Shown here: one piece after another, positions 1 to 8,909 of the stretch
How positions within the stretch are numbered: position 1 is the first letter of the stretch
How the letters are laid out: each line of letters starts with the position of its first letter
Assembly (NCBI GenBank): GCA_965223835.1
Contig: CBDCXQ010000001.1
Span: 5,642,001-5,706,000, forward strand
Direction: 5' to 3'
DNA: 64,000 nt
Source of the DNA: CAVYXZ01 sp965223835
GTDB lineage: Bacteria; Chloroflexota; Anaerolineae; Aggregatilineales; Phototrophicaceae
Translations under genes and position numbers: made by a program
The notes under the pieces: generated by a model
Seen by the model: only the letters and a program-made list of their open reading frames with translations
The model's database searches: none
Told to the model about the DNA's origin: nothing

Positions 1-1
1 G

Positions 2-850
2 AATCTTGCAGAATCCACCCGCGCGGTTTTTGACGTGACGGGTAAAATGATCGCCTTCGCGATGGTGTGGGATAATGGGCCGGTTCCGGTAAACATCTAT
101 ATTCGCCTTGAGGTGCATCCCGAATATATGGATACGGACATTGGCGCACAGTTACTCACCTGGGGGGAAGCACGTGCCCGCCAGGCAATCCGCCGCGTTC
201 CAAAACACGCCCAGGTTGGGATTGAACTGGGCACCTTGAGGACGGATACCGCCCGGATTAAGCTGTTTGAAACACAAGGTTTCCAGCACATTCGTAGCTG
301 GTACACCATGCGCATTGATATGACCGAAGCACCCCCCACGCCGCAGTGGTCTGATGGCATCACAATAAAAACGTTTGATCGGTCAACTGATGAAATCGCG
401 ACCATTAAGGCCGTGGAAGAAGCGTTCGAAGATCACTGGGGTTATGTGCACGAACCCTTTGAAGAATCGCTCAAACACTGGCGGCACTGGATGGACACCA
501 GCGAAGATTATGAACCGTCACTATGGTTTCTAGCAATGCATGGGGATGAGGTCGCCGGTATGGTGCTGGGGGCGGCAAAGGGGCACGAAGACCCGGATGC
601 TGGCTATATTGATATATTAGGGGTGCGGCGGCCCTGGCGCAAACGGGGCATCGCTGCAGCGCTATTGCAGTACGCGTTTGGTGAATACTGGCGCTGCGGC
701 ACCAAAGCCGTGACACTGGGCGTTGATGCTGAGAGCCTGACTGGTGCTTTGCGGCTGTATGAAAAAGTCGGGATGCGCGTTCAACGTGAAGGACGTTCAT
801 ATTTCAAGGTATTGCGGCCTGGCGAAAACCTGACGACTCACTCACTTTAG
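2..850 (+). CDS. Tandem GNAT-family N-acetyltransferase (5' end outside window)
   Basis: The reading frame is open from base 2 with no stop, so the true start lies upstream; a GTG at 35 is only an internal codon candidate. Two acetyltransferase-like halves are visible. The first (roughly the first 100 residues) is incomplete. The second carries the acetyl-CoA motif with RKRGIA (Q/RxxGxA) preceded by a YIDILGVRRPW strand and followed by a C-terminal LYEKVGM segment, the usual GNAT end. The family transfers an acetyl group from acetyl-CoA to an amine; the substrate cannot be told from sequence. The 3' end overlaps the 3' end of the convergent histidine kinase by 47 bases. The family call is firm and the function is open. 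Confidence 0.85.
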   Translation, partial: NLAESTRAVFDVTGKMIAFAMVWDNGPVPVNIYIRLEVHPEYMDTDIGAQLLTWGEARARQAIRRVPKHAQVGIELGTLRTDTARIKLFETQGFQHIRSWYTMRIDMTEAPPTPQWSDGITIKTFDRSTDEIATIKAVEEAFEDHWGYVHEPFEESLKHWRHWMDTSEDYEPSLWFLAMHGDEVAGMVLGAAKGHEDPDAGYIDILGVRRPWRKRGIAAALLQYAFGEYWRCGTKAVTLGVDAESLTGALRLYEKVGMRVQREGRSYFKVLRPGENLTTHSL

Positions 851-2189
851 GTGCGACTTCGGTCAGGGGCAAAACAACCTCTGCGCAGGTCCCCTGGCCG
901 AGTTTGCTCGTAATTTCAAGCTGCCCCTGTTGCAGTTCGACGTAAGCTCTGGTGATGGTCAAGCTGAGGCCCACGCCAATGATATTTTCCCCGACATTGC
1001 TACCGCGAAAAAACGGATCGTAAATATGCGGTAGGTCCGACGGCGAGATGCCAATACCGTGATCTTGAATGTTGAAGGTCACTGCCTGTGCATCATATCG
1101 CAATTCAATTGAAACCAATTGGGTTGAATAGTTGAGCGCGTTGTCCACCAAGCTCCGTAAAATGACACTCATAAAATCGCTGTCGAGATAAACCGGGTTG
1201 GGCGTACCCGTGATCTGGAAGTTGAGGCGCGCCGGTTTCGGCTGTTTTGCCTGAACGATGTCCCGGCAAGAACGATCAAGATCAATCCAGGTCGGTTGGG
1301 CGCAGATATTGCCGGTTACAATGTGGGTCAAGGTCAATAAGTTGTCAACCAGACGGTTGGTCCGCCGAGTCTGGCTTAAGATATTGCGCAAATGCCCCTC
1401 GCGTTTTTCACTGGTAAGCCGATCTGGATAGTGCAACATGATCTCAGTTGATGTATGAATCGCTGACAGTGGTGTCCGAAACTGATGCGACGCCAATGCC
1501 ATGAACTGATTTTGTAGTTCATCCAACTCTCGTTCTTTTTCAAGTTCAACCGCTAACAAAGCCGCCTTATGTTTTTCCGCTTCCAGTAACTGGGTGCGTT
1601 GCCGTTCAATTTTGGCGCGATGTTGGAAGATCAAAATCACCAGCGGCGACAGAATCAGGTTAAAGATCAACGGTTGGCCGACCTGGACCAGGGTGGCATC
1701 CGCTTTTGCCAATGGAAATAACAATATGATCAGAATGTGCAGACCGGCGATCACCGTCGTCACCCAGCTCGATAAAAAAACGCCGCTAATAAGAATGGGC
1801 ACCAGCATATAAAACAGTGAAAAAATACCATCGCCGGTGTTGTTGGCAATGTAGGCCGCCATAAATACCGCGCATGATGTAGCGAATACCAGCAAAGCCG
1901 CTCCCCACTGATAGTAGCGAGTACGACTGAGGAAATAAGCGATGATGCCAACCAGATTGGCAAATGCGGTCAATGCGATAATGACATCAAATGGTAGCGG
2001 CGCTGATGGCACGAGGATCAACGTCGCGAGGATCGATATTGGCGCGATCGGCTGGACCGAAATGAGGAAGACCGCCAGTAAATGGGCACGCTGTTGGTCG
2101 TGAGGTTGCTCCAGCGTGGTGGCAGGAGCGGTCAGCCTGAGCCAGAGTTGTTCAAGCTGCCTGCGGATTGATGAGTTGCCATCAGCCAT
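804..2189 (-). CDS. Membrane sensor histidine kinase
   Basis: This 461-aa protein has about six hydrophobic membrane segments (residues ~35-190), a short coiled coil (~195-225) and a classical kinase core. The H-box is FMALASHQFRTP with H235 as the phosphorylated residue. The N-box is SLVDNALNYS, followed by a G1 box (DHGIGIS) and a G2 box (GVGLSLTI). There is no recognisable extracytoplasmic sensor domain, so the membrane module itself probably senses. No response regulator lies next to it, so it is an orphan kinase here. It lies 72 bases downstream of a membrane glycosyltransferase on the same strand and may be co-transcribed with it. Confidence 0.9.
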   Translation of the reverse strand: MADGNSSIRRQLEQLWLRLTAPATTLEQPHDQQRAHLLAVFLISVQPIAPISILATLILVPSAPLPFDVIIALTAFANLVGIIAYFLSRTRYYQWGAALLVFATSCAVFMAAYIANNTGDGIFSLFYMLVPILISGVFLSSWVTTVIAGLHILIILLFPLAKADATLVQVGQPLIFNLILSPLVILIFQHRAKIERQRTQLLEAEKHKAALLAVELEKERELDELQNQFMALASHQFRTPLSAIHTSTEIMLHYPDRLTSEKREGHLRNILSQTRRTNRLVDNLLTLTHIVTGNICAQPTWIDLDRSCRDIVQAKQPKPARLNFQITGTPNPVYLDSDFMSVILRSLVDNALNYSTQLVSIELRYDAQAVTFNIQDHGIGISPSDLPHIYDPFFRGSNVGENIIGVGLSLTITRAYVELQQGQLEITSKLGQGTCAEVVLPLTEVAPKVSESSGFRQAAIP

Positions 2190-2261
2190 GATTTTTGTTC
2201 GCGACTAGCGCCATGCAAGGGTCATAGGATAAGCATAGCCGCAGATGGGTAACAAAACCTA

Positions 2262-3845
2262 TTACGATTGCCGAACGTAAAGGCGCATCCCTGTACCGTA
2301 GAAATCGGTTGGGATGATCTGTTCCAGTCGAAACTGTTCCGCGAAAGTTGCATCTTGCTCCAGACCTAAACGAACAAACGCCTCCATGGTGACCAGATAA
2401 TCGGGCAGGGTGTCGTGGACAAGCTGTGGCGGTATGGCATAGTTTTGCTCCGGGACGATCAAACCGGGATCAACTGGATAATAAGCTGACAGTTCGGGCG
2501 TTACCAATCCCACCGTGTCGATGATGCGGGCGCGGCTGAAATAGCCAATCGCCCCAATATCCGCCGATGCAACCAGTGTCTCCGGTGTCACTTGATATGC
2601 TTCATATAATTCACGTCCAATTTGCTCGTAGTACACTTCAATCTGATGCCAGGCCATTTCCGGTGCCGGGCGCGGCGGACCATGATTGGGTCGCAATTCC
2701 CAACCCGCTATTGATGTGCTAATCCACAGCAAGCCCAGAGCGCCGATAATCACCTGGGGAAGCCATTTGAGCCGGGGTACATTTTGTAAATTGTGAACCA
2801 GCGCCCACAAGCCCAGCAACAGCGTCAGCATGAGCGCGGGCAACGGTGGGGCAACATACCAGCGAAAGATTAGCGGATTAGCAACCGAAAATGCACCCAT
2901 ATATATCCAGGGATAAATCACCAGTGGCAGCAACCGCCGCTCGTTGCGTATCACATAGATGGTGCCAACGATGAGCAGCAAAATGTAGAACACTGTTGTC
3001 ACCATCACCCCGGCTGATCCCAACAATTGGGACTCGGAGAAGGGCACTACGTAGGCCCGAAACAGCGTCTGGAAGCTGGTGCCGGGCGACATGATGTAGG
3101 CAACGCTTTTAGCCGAAAGCGAATTCGGCACAGGCGAACCAAAATAGACCAGGGCAAACAGTAGCCAGGGTGCAGTGGTCAAAACAGCCGCTAGCCAGGT
3201 TTGCCAGGGAATCCGCTGTAACAGTGCCTGGATACGCTGCTGCCACCAGGTCTCGCCCAGTTGGTAAAATAAAAAAGGCCCAATCCAGATCAAGCTGTCA
3301 ATTCGCGTCAAAAAGGCGAGACCCACGAACACCCCCAGCCAGACGCGCCGGGCGGTCAGCAGGCAGTAGGTCGCCGCGACCATCCACAGGATGTTAACCG
3401 CCGTTTCCATCCCACCAACGGCGAAGGTCACGCTGGTCGGTGAGATACCCCATAACACGCCGATCAACGTACCCAGTAATAAATTACCCGTCACAAGCCG
3501 CATGATAAGCAGCAGGAAACTAGCGGTTCCGGCAGCGGCCAGCGCGTTCACTGTCAGCGCAAACCAGGGAAAATCTTGCCCGTCAATGATGAAACTGACC
3601 GCGGCCATCAGCACCGTGTAAAGCGGGGTGGTCGTTCCCAGCGTGCGTACGCCCGGGTTGTAGACAAAGCCCTGACCCTCAATGATATTCCGGCTATAAC
3701 GAAAGGTGATAAACGCATCATCAATCGTGCGTGGTGCGGGTAAGATGTGAGCCACCAAGGCGATAGCCACCACGAACAAGATTGCCAGGCGCAAATGCTG
3801 TTGTTGGGTTGCGATTGTTGCTATTCTAAGCGAATTGCGCATCAA
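2262..3845 (-). CDS. GT-C fold membrane glycosyltransferase-like protein
   Basis: This 527-aa polytopic protein has about ten hydrophobic segments. The first predicted outer loop holds the acidic motif TIDDAFITFRYS (D42, D43), then a GQGFVYNPG stretch and TTTPLY. That layout is typical of GT-C enzymes (PMT, ArnT and AftB-like arabinosyl/mannosyltransferases), which use lipid-phosphate sugars and act on the outer face of the membrane. The C-terminal ~150 residues are soluble and presumably extracytoplasmic. Donor and acceptor are unknown. The gene is divergent from cysS, with 142 bases between the starts. Confidence is good for the fold class and low for the exact activity. Confidence 0.75.
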   Translation of the reverse strand: MMRNSLRIATIATQQQHLRLAILFVVAIALVAHILPAPRTIDDAFITFRYSRNIIEGQGFVYNPGVRTLGTTTPLYTVLMAAVSFIIDGQDFPWFALTVNALAAAGTASFLLLIMRLVTGNLLLGTLIGVLWGISPTSVTFAVGGMETAVNILWMVAATYCLLTARRVWLGVFVGLAFLTRIDSLIWIGPFLFYQLGETWWQQRIQALLQRIPWQTWLAAVLTTAPWLLFALVYFGSPVPNSLSAKSVAYIMSPGTSFQTLFRAYVVPFSESQLLGSAGVMVTTVFYILLLIVGTIYVIRNERRLLPLVIYPWIYMGAFSVANPLIFRWYVAPPLPALMLTLLLGLWALVHNLQNVPRLKWLPQVIIGALGLLWISTSIAGWELRPNHGPPRPAPEMAWHQIEVYYEQIGRELYEAYQVTPETLVASADIGAIGYFSRARIIDTVGLVTPELSAYYPVDPGLIVPEQNYAIPPQLVHDTLPDYLVTMEAFVRLGLEQDATFAEQFRLEQIIPTDFYGTGMRLYVRQS

Positions 3846-3910
3846 TGACTAACCTGCGAAACGTTATCACTAACCAAGTATATCCTAGCTTGTTTGGCAG
3901 AATCGGTGTG

Positions 3911-3952
3911 TTGAGAAGTGGTCTACACCCGCGCTGTAATCTGCGCTACAAT
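3911..3952 (+). promoter_or_regulatory. Candidate cysS promoter
   Basis: TTGAGA at 3911-3916 is followed after 18 bases by TGTAAT at 3935-3940. A second -10-like hexamer, TACAAT, lies at 3947-3952 within GCGCTACAAT. That same 10-mer recurs at 7745-7754 before the MoxR gene, which favours the second hexamer. The site is 36 bases upstream of the cysS start. Confidence 0.4.
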
Positions 3953-3987
3953 ATGAACGCTGGGGTCAGGAACAGTAAGGAACAATT

Positions 3988-5457
3988 ATGCCATTGCAGA
4001 TCTACAATGTGCTGGGACGCAAAAAACAACCCTTCGAACCGTTAAACGAAGGTCATGTGAATATGTATGTCTGCGGGCCGACGGTCTATGACCACGCGCA
4101 TATCGGACACGGCAAAACGTATGTCTCGTTTGATGTCGTGGTGCGCTATTTGCGCTATAGTGGCTATGATGTGCTATACGTGCAAAACCTGACCGATGTC
4201 GGCCACCTGACCGATACTGAAGCCGGTGAAGACAAAATCTTGCGTAAGGCCCGCCAATTACAGGCCAGGCCCATGCAGATCGTCGAGACGTATACCCGTA
4301 GCTACCTGGATGACATGGACGCATTAGGCGTCGTGCGGCCCGATATTTCGCCGCGTGCCAGCGCCCATATCCCCGAACAGATCGAGATGATTCAGGAATT
4401 AATTTCCAAAGAAGCGGCCTATGTTGCCGATGGGAACGTCTACTTCGACGTGACGGCCCATGAGGAGTACGGCAAATTGTCGAACCGCACGCTCGACGAT
4501 CAGGAGGCGGGAACGAGGGAAGCGGTGCGCGGCGAGAAACAGCACCCGGCTGATTTTGCGCTTTGGAAAAAAGCCGACCCGGAACATATCCTGCGCTGGA
4601 ACAGCCCCTGGGGTGAAGGCTTCCCCGGCTGGCATATCGAATGCTCGGCGATGGCCCGCAAATACCTGGGGCCGACCTTCGATATTCACGGGGGTGGTAT
4701 CGACAATATTTATCCCCACAATGAAAATGAGATCGCCCAGAGCGAATGCGCCAATGATGCCGATTTCGCCCGCTACTGGATGCTGGTCGGCAGTTTGATG
4801 GTGCCGGACCCTATCGAAGGGATTCCGGTGAAAATGTCCAAAAGCCTGGGTAATTTTGTCACGATTAAAGACGCACTGGCAGCATATCGGCCAGAAATTG
4901 TGCGGACCTTTATTCTCAGCGCTCACTACAGCAATCCGGTCAATTATCATGAGGATTCGCTCACGGCGGCAGCCGGCGGTTGGGACCGATTGTATAGTGC
5001 TGTTCGCCAGACGCGCCAGCGAATGAACAAAGCGGCTGATGGCAGCGCAGGAAATAGCTTCCAGGAGCGGCTCGACCAGGCGCAGGCCGATTTCAAAACC
5101 GCAATGGACGATGATTTCAACGCGCCGCGAGCGCTAGCCGTATTGCAAGAACTCACTCGTGATGTCAACACACTGCTGAACAGCGGCACGACGCTGGAAC
5201 TGGATACATTGGACGCGATCAACACGACTTATAATCAACTCGGCGGTGAGGTGCTGGGTATTATCCCGACTACCGATACGGCTACTGGTGGCAATCACCA
5301 GCTTGAAGCCGGGTTGATTGACCTGCTGATTACGATGCGGGCTGAGGCGCGGGCTAACAAGAACTATGCTGAGAGCGACCGGATTCGCGATAAGTTGACT
5401 GGACTGGGGATCACGCTGGAAGATGGTCCCAACGGGACGGTCTGGCGGGTAGACTGA
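3988..5457 (+). CDS. cysS: Cysteinyl-tRNA synthetase
   Basis: The 489-aa class I aminoacyl-tRNA synthetase charges tRNA-Cys with cysteine in the cytoplasm. The HIGH motif is at residues 38-41 and KMSKS at 282-286. The active-site zinc ligands are present: C29 in VCGPTVYD, C219 in WHIECS, H244 and E248 in YPHNENE. The C-terminal DALR/anticodon-binding part is complete, and length is normal for the family. ATG at 3988 has a weak AAGGA upstream. The gene is followed after one base by rlmB and then frr, so these three probably form one translation operon. Confidence 0.98.
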   Translation: MPLQIYNVLGRKKQPFEPLNEGHVNMYVCGPTVYDHAHIGHGKTYVSFDVVVRYLRYSGYDVLYVQNLTDVGHLTDTEAGEDKILRKARQLQARPMQIVETYTRSYLDDMDALGVVRPDISPRASAHIPEQIEMIQELISKEAAYVADGNVYFDVTAHEEYGKLSNRTLDDQEAGTREAVRGEKQHPADFALWKKADPEHILRWNSPWGEGFPGWHIECSAMARKYLGPTFDIHGGGIDNIYPHNENEIAQSECANDADFARYWMLVGSLMVPDPIEGIPVKMSKSLGNFVTIKDALAAYRPEIVRTFILSAHYSNPVNYHEDSLTAAAGGWDRLYSAVRQTRQRMNKAADGSAGNSFQERLDQAQADFKTAMDDDFNAPRALAVLQELTRDVNTLLNSGTTLELDTLDAINTTYNQLGGEVLGIIPTTDTATGGNHQLEAGLIDLLITMRAEARANKNYAESDRIRDKLTGLGITLEDGPNGTVWRVD

Positions 5458-5458
5458 G

Positions 5459-6232
5459 ATGACCGAATTTCTGTATGGTCACTGGGGTGTGATGGAAGCG
5501 CTGCGGGCACAGCGGCGCTCGCTGGAACAACTCCTCATCGCGGAATCGGTGGAGGAAAAAGGCCGTATCGGTGAGATCATCGCACTTGCACAGCAAGCAG
5601 GTGTCAAGACGCGCCGGGTGCCCCGTCGTATCATTGATGATCTGGCCGACGGCGCAAATCACCAAAATGTCGTGCTGCGAACCGGTCCTTACCCCTATAT
5701 GGATCTGGAGGATGCCTTTGAACTGGCCGCTAAACGCGATGAGAAAGCTTTCTTTTTGCTGCTGGACTTGCTGAAAGACCCCCAGAACGTTGGTAGCCTG
5801 TTGCGCGTGGCCGATGCAGTTGGTGTTCATGGCGTGATTTTGCCGGACCGCCGCACCGTTTCTATTACGCCTGCGGTAGTATCGGCTTCTTCCGGTGCTA
5901 TTGAACATCTCTATGTAACGCAGGTGACGAACCTGGTGAATGCGATGAAAGAACTCAAAACGCATGATGTCTGGCTGGTCGGGCTGGATATTGGCCCGGA
6001 TGTACCACCGATTGATGGCACCGATTTGAATATGCCGCTGGGATTGGTGCTGGGCAGTGAAGGTGAAGGCATGCGCCGGTTGGTGCGCGATACGTGTGAC
6101 ATGCTATTATCGTTGCCGATGCGGGGGCAGGTTGCCAGCCTCAACGTCGCTACGGTTGGGTCGATTGCATTGTATACCGCCTGGCAAGCCCGTGATTGGG
6201 AAGGCTGGGAACATGCAGCCATCAAGAAATAG
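5459..6232 (+). CDS. rlmB: TrmH/SpoU-family RNA 2'-O-methyltransferase (RlmB-like)
   Basis: The protein has 257 aa. Residues ~1-75 look like the L30e-like RNA-binding domain and ~95-250 form a SPOUT methyltransferase domain. The three SpoU motifs are visible: DPQNVGSLLRVADA (motif 1, with the catalytic Asn and Arg), LVLGSEGEGM (motif 2) and LPMRGQVASLNVATVG (motif 3). RlmB methylates the ribose of a guanosine in 23S rRNA using S-adenosylmethionine. The TrmH family holds several RNA targets, so the exact nucleotide is inferred. The start lies one base after the cysS stop, suggesting coupled translation; cysS-rlmB neighbours are common in bacteria. Confidence 0.88.
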   Translation: MTEFLYGHWGVMEALRAQRRSLEQLLIAESVEEKGRIGEIIALAQQAGVKTRRVPRRIIDDLADGANHQNVVLRTGPYPYMDLEDAFELAAKRDEKAFFLLLDLLKDPQNVGSLLRVADAVGVHGVILPDRRTVSITPAVVSASSGAIEHLYVTQVTNLVNAMKELKTHDVWLVGLDIGPDVPPIDGTDLNMPLGLVLGSEGEGMRRLVRDTCDMLLSLPMRGQVASLNVATVGSIALYTAWQARDWEGWEHAAIKK

Positions 6233-6243
6233 GATAAAACATT

Positions 6244-6801
6244 ATGTTAGATGATATTCTCTCTGAAACTCGTGACAAGATGAACAGTTCGCTGGATTTT
6301 TATAAAGACGAGCTATCGGGCATCCGCAGTGGGCGGGCCAGCACCGCGCTGGTTGATCGCCTGATGGTGGAATATTATGGGCAGGAGAGTGAATTGCGGC
6401 AGTTGGCGAACATCTCCACGCCGGAAGCGCTGCAAATTCTCATCCGACCCTATGATAAATCCGCCGTCCAATCCATTGAAAAAGCCATTCATCAGGCGAA
6501 TATCGGCGTGAACCCCAACACTGATGGTGATGTTATTCGGCTAAATATGCCGCCACTAACACGGGAGCGCCGCCAGGAGCTGGTCAAGTTCTTGCACAAA
6601 CGCATGGAAGAATCGCGGGTGGCGATTCGCAACATTCGCCGGTCGGCCAATAGTGACCTGCAAGACTTCGAGAAAGAAAAGCTGCTGTCAGAAGATGAAA
6701 TGAAACATGGGCAGGATGAAGTGCAGAAACTGACGGACGAATTCATCGAAAAAATTGATGAACTCGGCAAGGTCAAGGAAGCCGAAATCCTGGACGTTTA
6801 G
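6244..6801 (+). CDS. frr: Ribosome recycling factor
   Basis: The protein has 185 aa, the standard length. The N-terminus carries the family pattern LSGIRSGRASTALVD, the middle has NPNTDGDVIRLNMPPLT and RRQELVK, and the C-terminal helix ends in EIDELGKVKEAEIL. With EF-G it splits post-termination 70S ribosomes. The gene lies 11 bases after rlmB. In many genomes frr follows pyrH, but here it is attached to cysS-rlmB. uppS follows after 137 bases, a common frr neighbour. Confidence 0.98.
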   Translation: MLDDILSETRDKMNSSLDFYKDELSGIRSGRASTALVDRLMVEYYGQESELRQLANISTPEALQILIRPYDKSAVQSIEKAIHQANIGVNPNTDGDVIRLNMPPLTRERRQELVKFLHKRMEESRVAIRNIRRSANSDLQDFEKEKLLSEDEMKHGQDEVQKLTDEFIEKIDELGKVKEAEILDV

Positions 6802-6922
6802 CATTCACCAGGCAACCAAACTAAGGTTTTTACTATCTACGCTTGTATTCAAGGTATGATAAGGGCGTATATTGTCATGCATGTTGCCCGTGCCCGGTAG
6901 CCGGGACTTCATAAAAATGGAA

Positions 6923-6941
6923 GAAAGGAGACGCGGTTTTG
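6923..6941 (+). promoter_or_regulatory. Ribosome binding site that selects a TTG start for uppS
   Basis: GAAAGGAG at 6923-6930 stands eight bases before TTG at 6939-6941. The first in-frame ATG (6957) would be 26 bases away, too far for this site. The spacing therefore argues for TTG initiation. Confidence 0.75.
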
Positions 6942-7712
6942 CCACCGCGTGATCTCATGGTTGTGACCGTACGTAACGAGCAAAATTCAGATGCATCCCT
7001 GCCCGAACGTTTGCCGCGACATGTCGCCATCATTATGGATGGCAATGGCCGCTGGGCCAAGTCGCGCGGCTTGTCACGGGCGGAGGGGCATCGCCAGGGC
7101 ACGGAAAACCTGCGTCGGATTCTGCGGGCTGCCGTAGAGTTCAATATTGAAATATTGACCATTTACGCCTTCTCCACCGAAAACTGGAAACGCCCGCGCG
7201 CCGAAGTCCGGGTGCTGATGAGTATTATTGAGATGATGATTGATCGCGAACTGGATGAACTCAACCGGCAAGGCGTACAACTGCGGCATATTGGCGAACT
7301 GGATGGAGTCGCACCCGCACTCCAGAGGAAAATTCATGAAGCAAAGGAACTCACCCGCAATAACGAGCGGTTGATCCTCAACGTCGCCTTCAATTATGGC
7401 GGTCGTGATGAGATCGTGCGGGCCGTGCGTCACATCATCGCCGATGGTGTCCCCGCTGATCAAGTGGATGAAGACTTGATTAGTAGTTATATGTACACCA
7501 GTCCGCAGCCAGATCCAGATTTGATTATCCGCACCAGCGGCGAAATTCGACTGAGCAATTTCCTGGTATGGCAGGGAACTTACGCTGAATATTATTTCAC
7601 CGACACCTACTGGCCCGACTTCAGCCGAGAAGAGTTACTCAAAGCGCTCATCGAATACAGTCACCGCACCCGGCGGTTTGGCAAGACCGACGAGCAGCTT
7701 GAAGATCAATAG
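6939..7712 (+). CDS. uppS: Undecaprenyl (polyprenyl) diphosphate synthase, cis type
   Basis: The 257-aa cis-prenyltransferase makes the C55 lipid carrier from FPP and IPP at the inner face of the membrane. The active-site motif HVAIIMDGNGRWA carries catalytic D34. Other signatures are AFSTENWKRP, NVAFNYGGRDEI, PDLIIRTSGE and RLSNFLVWQ. Length and motif order are normal. One small change is RTSGEIRLSN, where GEKRLSN or GEQRLSN is usual. The start is TTG, chosen because of a strong ribosome binding site. Its product feeds the cell-wall genes further along (the PBP2-like transpeptidase and murJ). Confidence 0.96.
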   Translation: MPPRDLMVVTVRNEQNSDASLPERLPRHVAIIMDGNGRWAKSRGLSRAEGHRQGTENLRRILRAAVEFNIEILTIYAFSTENWKRPRAEVRVLMSIIEMMIDRELDELNRQGVQLRHIGELDGVAPALQRKIHEAKELTRNNERLILNVAFNYGGRDEIVRAVRHIIADGVPADQVDEDLISSYMYTSPQPDPDLIIRTSGEIRLSNFLVWQGTYAEYYFTDTYWPDFSREELLKALIEYSHRTRRFGKTDEQLEDQ

Positions 7713-7744
7713 CGCACAATGGCCCTAATACGCGGTTGGGTTTC

Positions 7745-7754
7745 GCGCTACAAT
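7745..7754 (+). promoter_or_regulatory. Candidate -10 region for the MoxR gene
   Basis: GCGCTACAAT contains a TACAAT -10-like hexamer (7749-7754) 33 bases before the MoxR ATG. The identical 10-mer stands before cysS. No convincing -35 hexamer is seen at 16-18 bases. Confidence 0.35.
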
Positions 7755-7787
7755 GCAAGCAGATGATGATCTGTGGAGTAATGTTAA

Positions 7788-8747
7788 ATGTTTAATGATA
7801 TTAGCCAGGTTTCGCAGGCGCTGAGTGAGCAACAATATATTTCGACCAATGAAATTTCGACCGTCATGTTCCTGGCTGCGAAGTTAGAGAAACCACTGCT
7901 GACCGAAGGCCCCGCCGGGGTGGGCAAAACTGAACTGGCAAAAGCCTGGGCTAGTGCGACTGGCAAACGCTTGATCCGGTTGCAGTGTTATGAAGGCCTG
8001 GACGAGAGCAAGGCCCTGTATGAATGGGAATATGCCAAGCAGATGCTGTACACACAACTGCTGCGCGACAAGTTAAGTGATCTCCTGTCATCTGCCGACA
8101 GTCTGACCGAAGCTGCCGACCGGCTGGGCGCAGAAGAAGACGTTTTTTTCTCCGATCGGTTCTTGCTGGCACGACCCCTATTGCAGGCAATTACTGCCGA
8201 TGAACCGGTGGTCCTGCTGATTGATGAGATTGATCGGGCCGATGCTGAATTTGAAGCATTTTTGCTGGAAGTGCTCAGTGATTTCCAGGTGTCTGTACCT
8301 GAAATCGGAACGATCGTTGCCAAACAGCAGCCCATCGTTGTACTGACCAGCAACAACACCCGTGAACTATCCGAAGCACTCAAGCGCCGCTGCCTGTATT
8401 TGTTTATTGATTATCCCAGTCACGATTCCGAACTCAATATTGTGCGGATGCGTGTGCCAGAACTGAACAGTCGTCTAGCGGAACAGGCTGTCGGTCTGGT
8501 GCAAAGCCTGCGCCAGCTTGACCTGAAGAAAAACCCCAGTGTTTCGGAGACGATTGATTGGGCCAAAGCGCTCGTCATGCTGAACGCCGATACACTGGAC
8601 AAATCCACGCTGGAAACCACGCTGACAGTGCTGCTCAAACACGAGAGCGATGTGCAAAAAGCCCGGCGGGCGATGTCAGCCGATGATGATTCCTCGCGCC
8701 GGTCGCGGGGCACGGGCCGCAGCCGCCCCCGCCGTGACTGGAATTAA
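7788..8747 (+). CDS. MoxR-type AAA+ ATPase (CoxD-like)
   Basis: The 319-aa ATPase has Walker A GPAGVGKT at 41-48 and Walker B LLIDEIDRAD with D146/E147. Sensor 1 is in VVLTSNNTRELS, and the arginine-finger region is SEALKRRCLYLF. The RLQCYEGLDESKALYEW stretch marks the CoxD-like branch of MoxR. These ATPases act as chaperones that help insert cofactors or assemble complexes, usually with a VWA (CoxE-like) partner encoded next door. Here the next feature is a terminator and an ISAs1 element, so no VWA partner is present. The C-terminal tail (Ser/Arg rich) is disordered and basic. Confidence 0.9.
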   Translation: MFNDISQVSQALSEQQYISTNEISTVMFLAAKLEKPLLTEGPAGVGKTELAKAWASATGKRLIRLQCYEGLDESKALYEWEYAKQMLYTQLLRDKLSDLLSSADSLTEAADRLGAEEDVFFSDRFLLARPLLQAITADEPVVLLIDEIDRADAEFEAFLLEVLSDFQVSVPEIGTIVAKQQPIVVLTSNNTRELSEALKRRCLYLFIDYPSHDSELNIVRMRVPELNSRLAEQAVGLVQSLRQLDLKKNPSVSETIDWAKALVMLNADTLDKSTLETTLTVLLKHESDVQKARRAMSADDDSSRRSRGTGRSRPRRDWN

Positions 8748-8766
8748 ATTCTGCGCTGTCCCTGAT

Positions 8767-8792
8767 CCCTCTCGCCCAGAGAGGGATTTTTT
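8767..8792 (+). terminator. Rho-independent terminator after the MoxR gene
   Basis: CCCTCTC (8767-8773) pairs with GAGAGGG (8779-8785) around a 5-base loop. A run of T (8787-8792) follows. It lies 20 bases after the MoxR stop and ends the plus-strand operon just before the insertion sequence. Confidence 0.85.
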
Positions 8793-8817
8793 ATCAATAA
8801 CGCACAATACAATCACA

Positions 8818-8835
8818 CAGGGCAATCGCTTCAAA
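8818..8835 (+). repeat. Left terminal inverted repeat of the ISAs1 element
   Basis: CAGGGCAATCGCTTCAAA matches the complement of the right end over all 18 bases. Confidence 0.9.
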
Positions 8836-8909
8836 AATGAAATAAAGTGGGTAATGTATGAAGTGGAAAGGATAATGAGGGGGTGAAATCGAAAAGGAAG
8901 CCTCCTTCC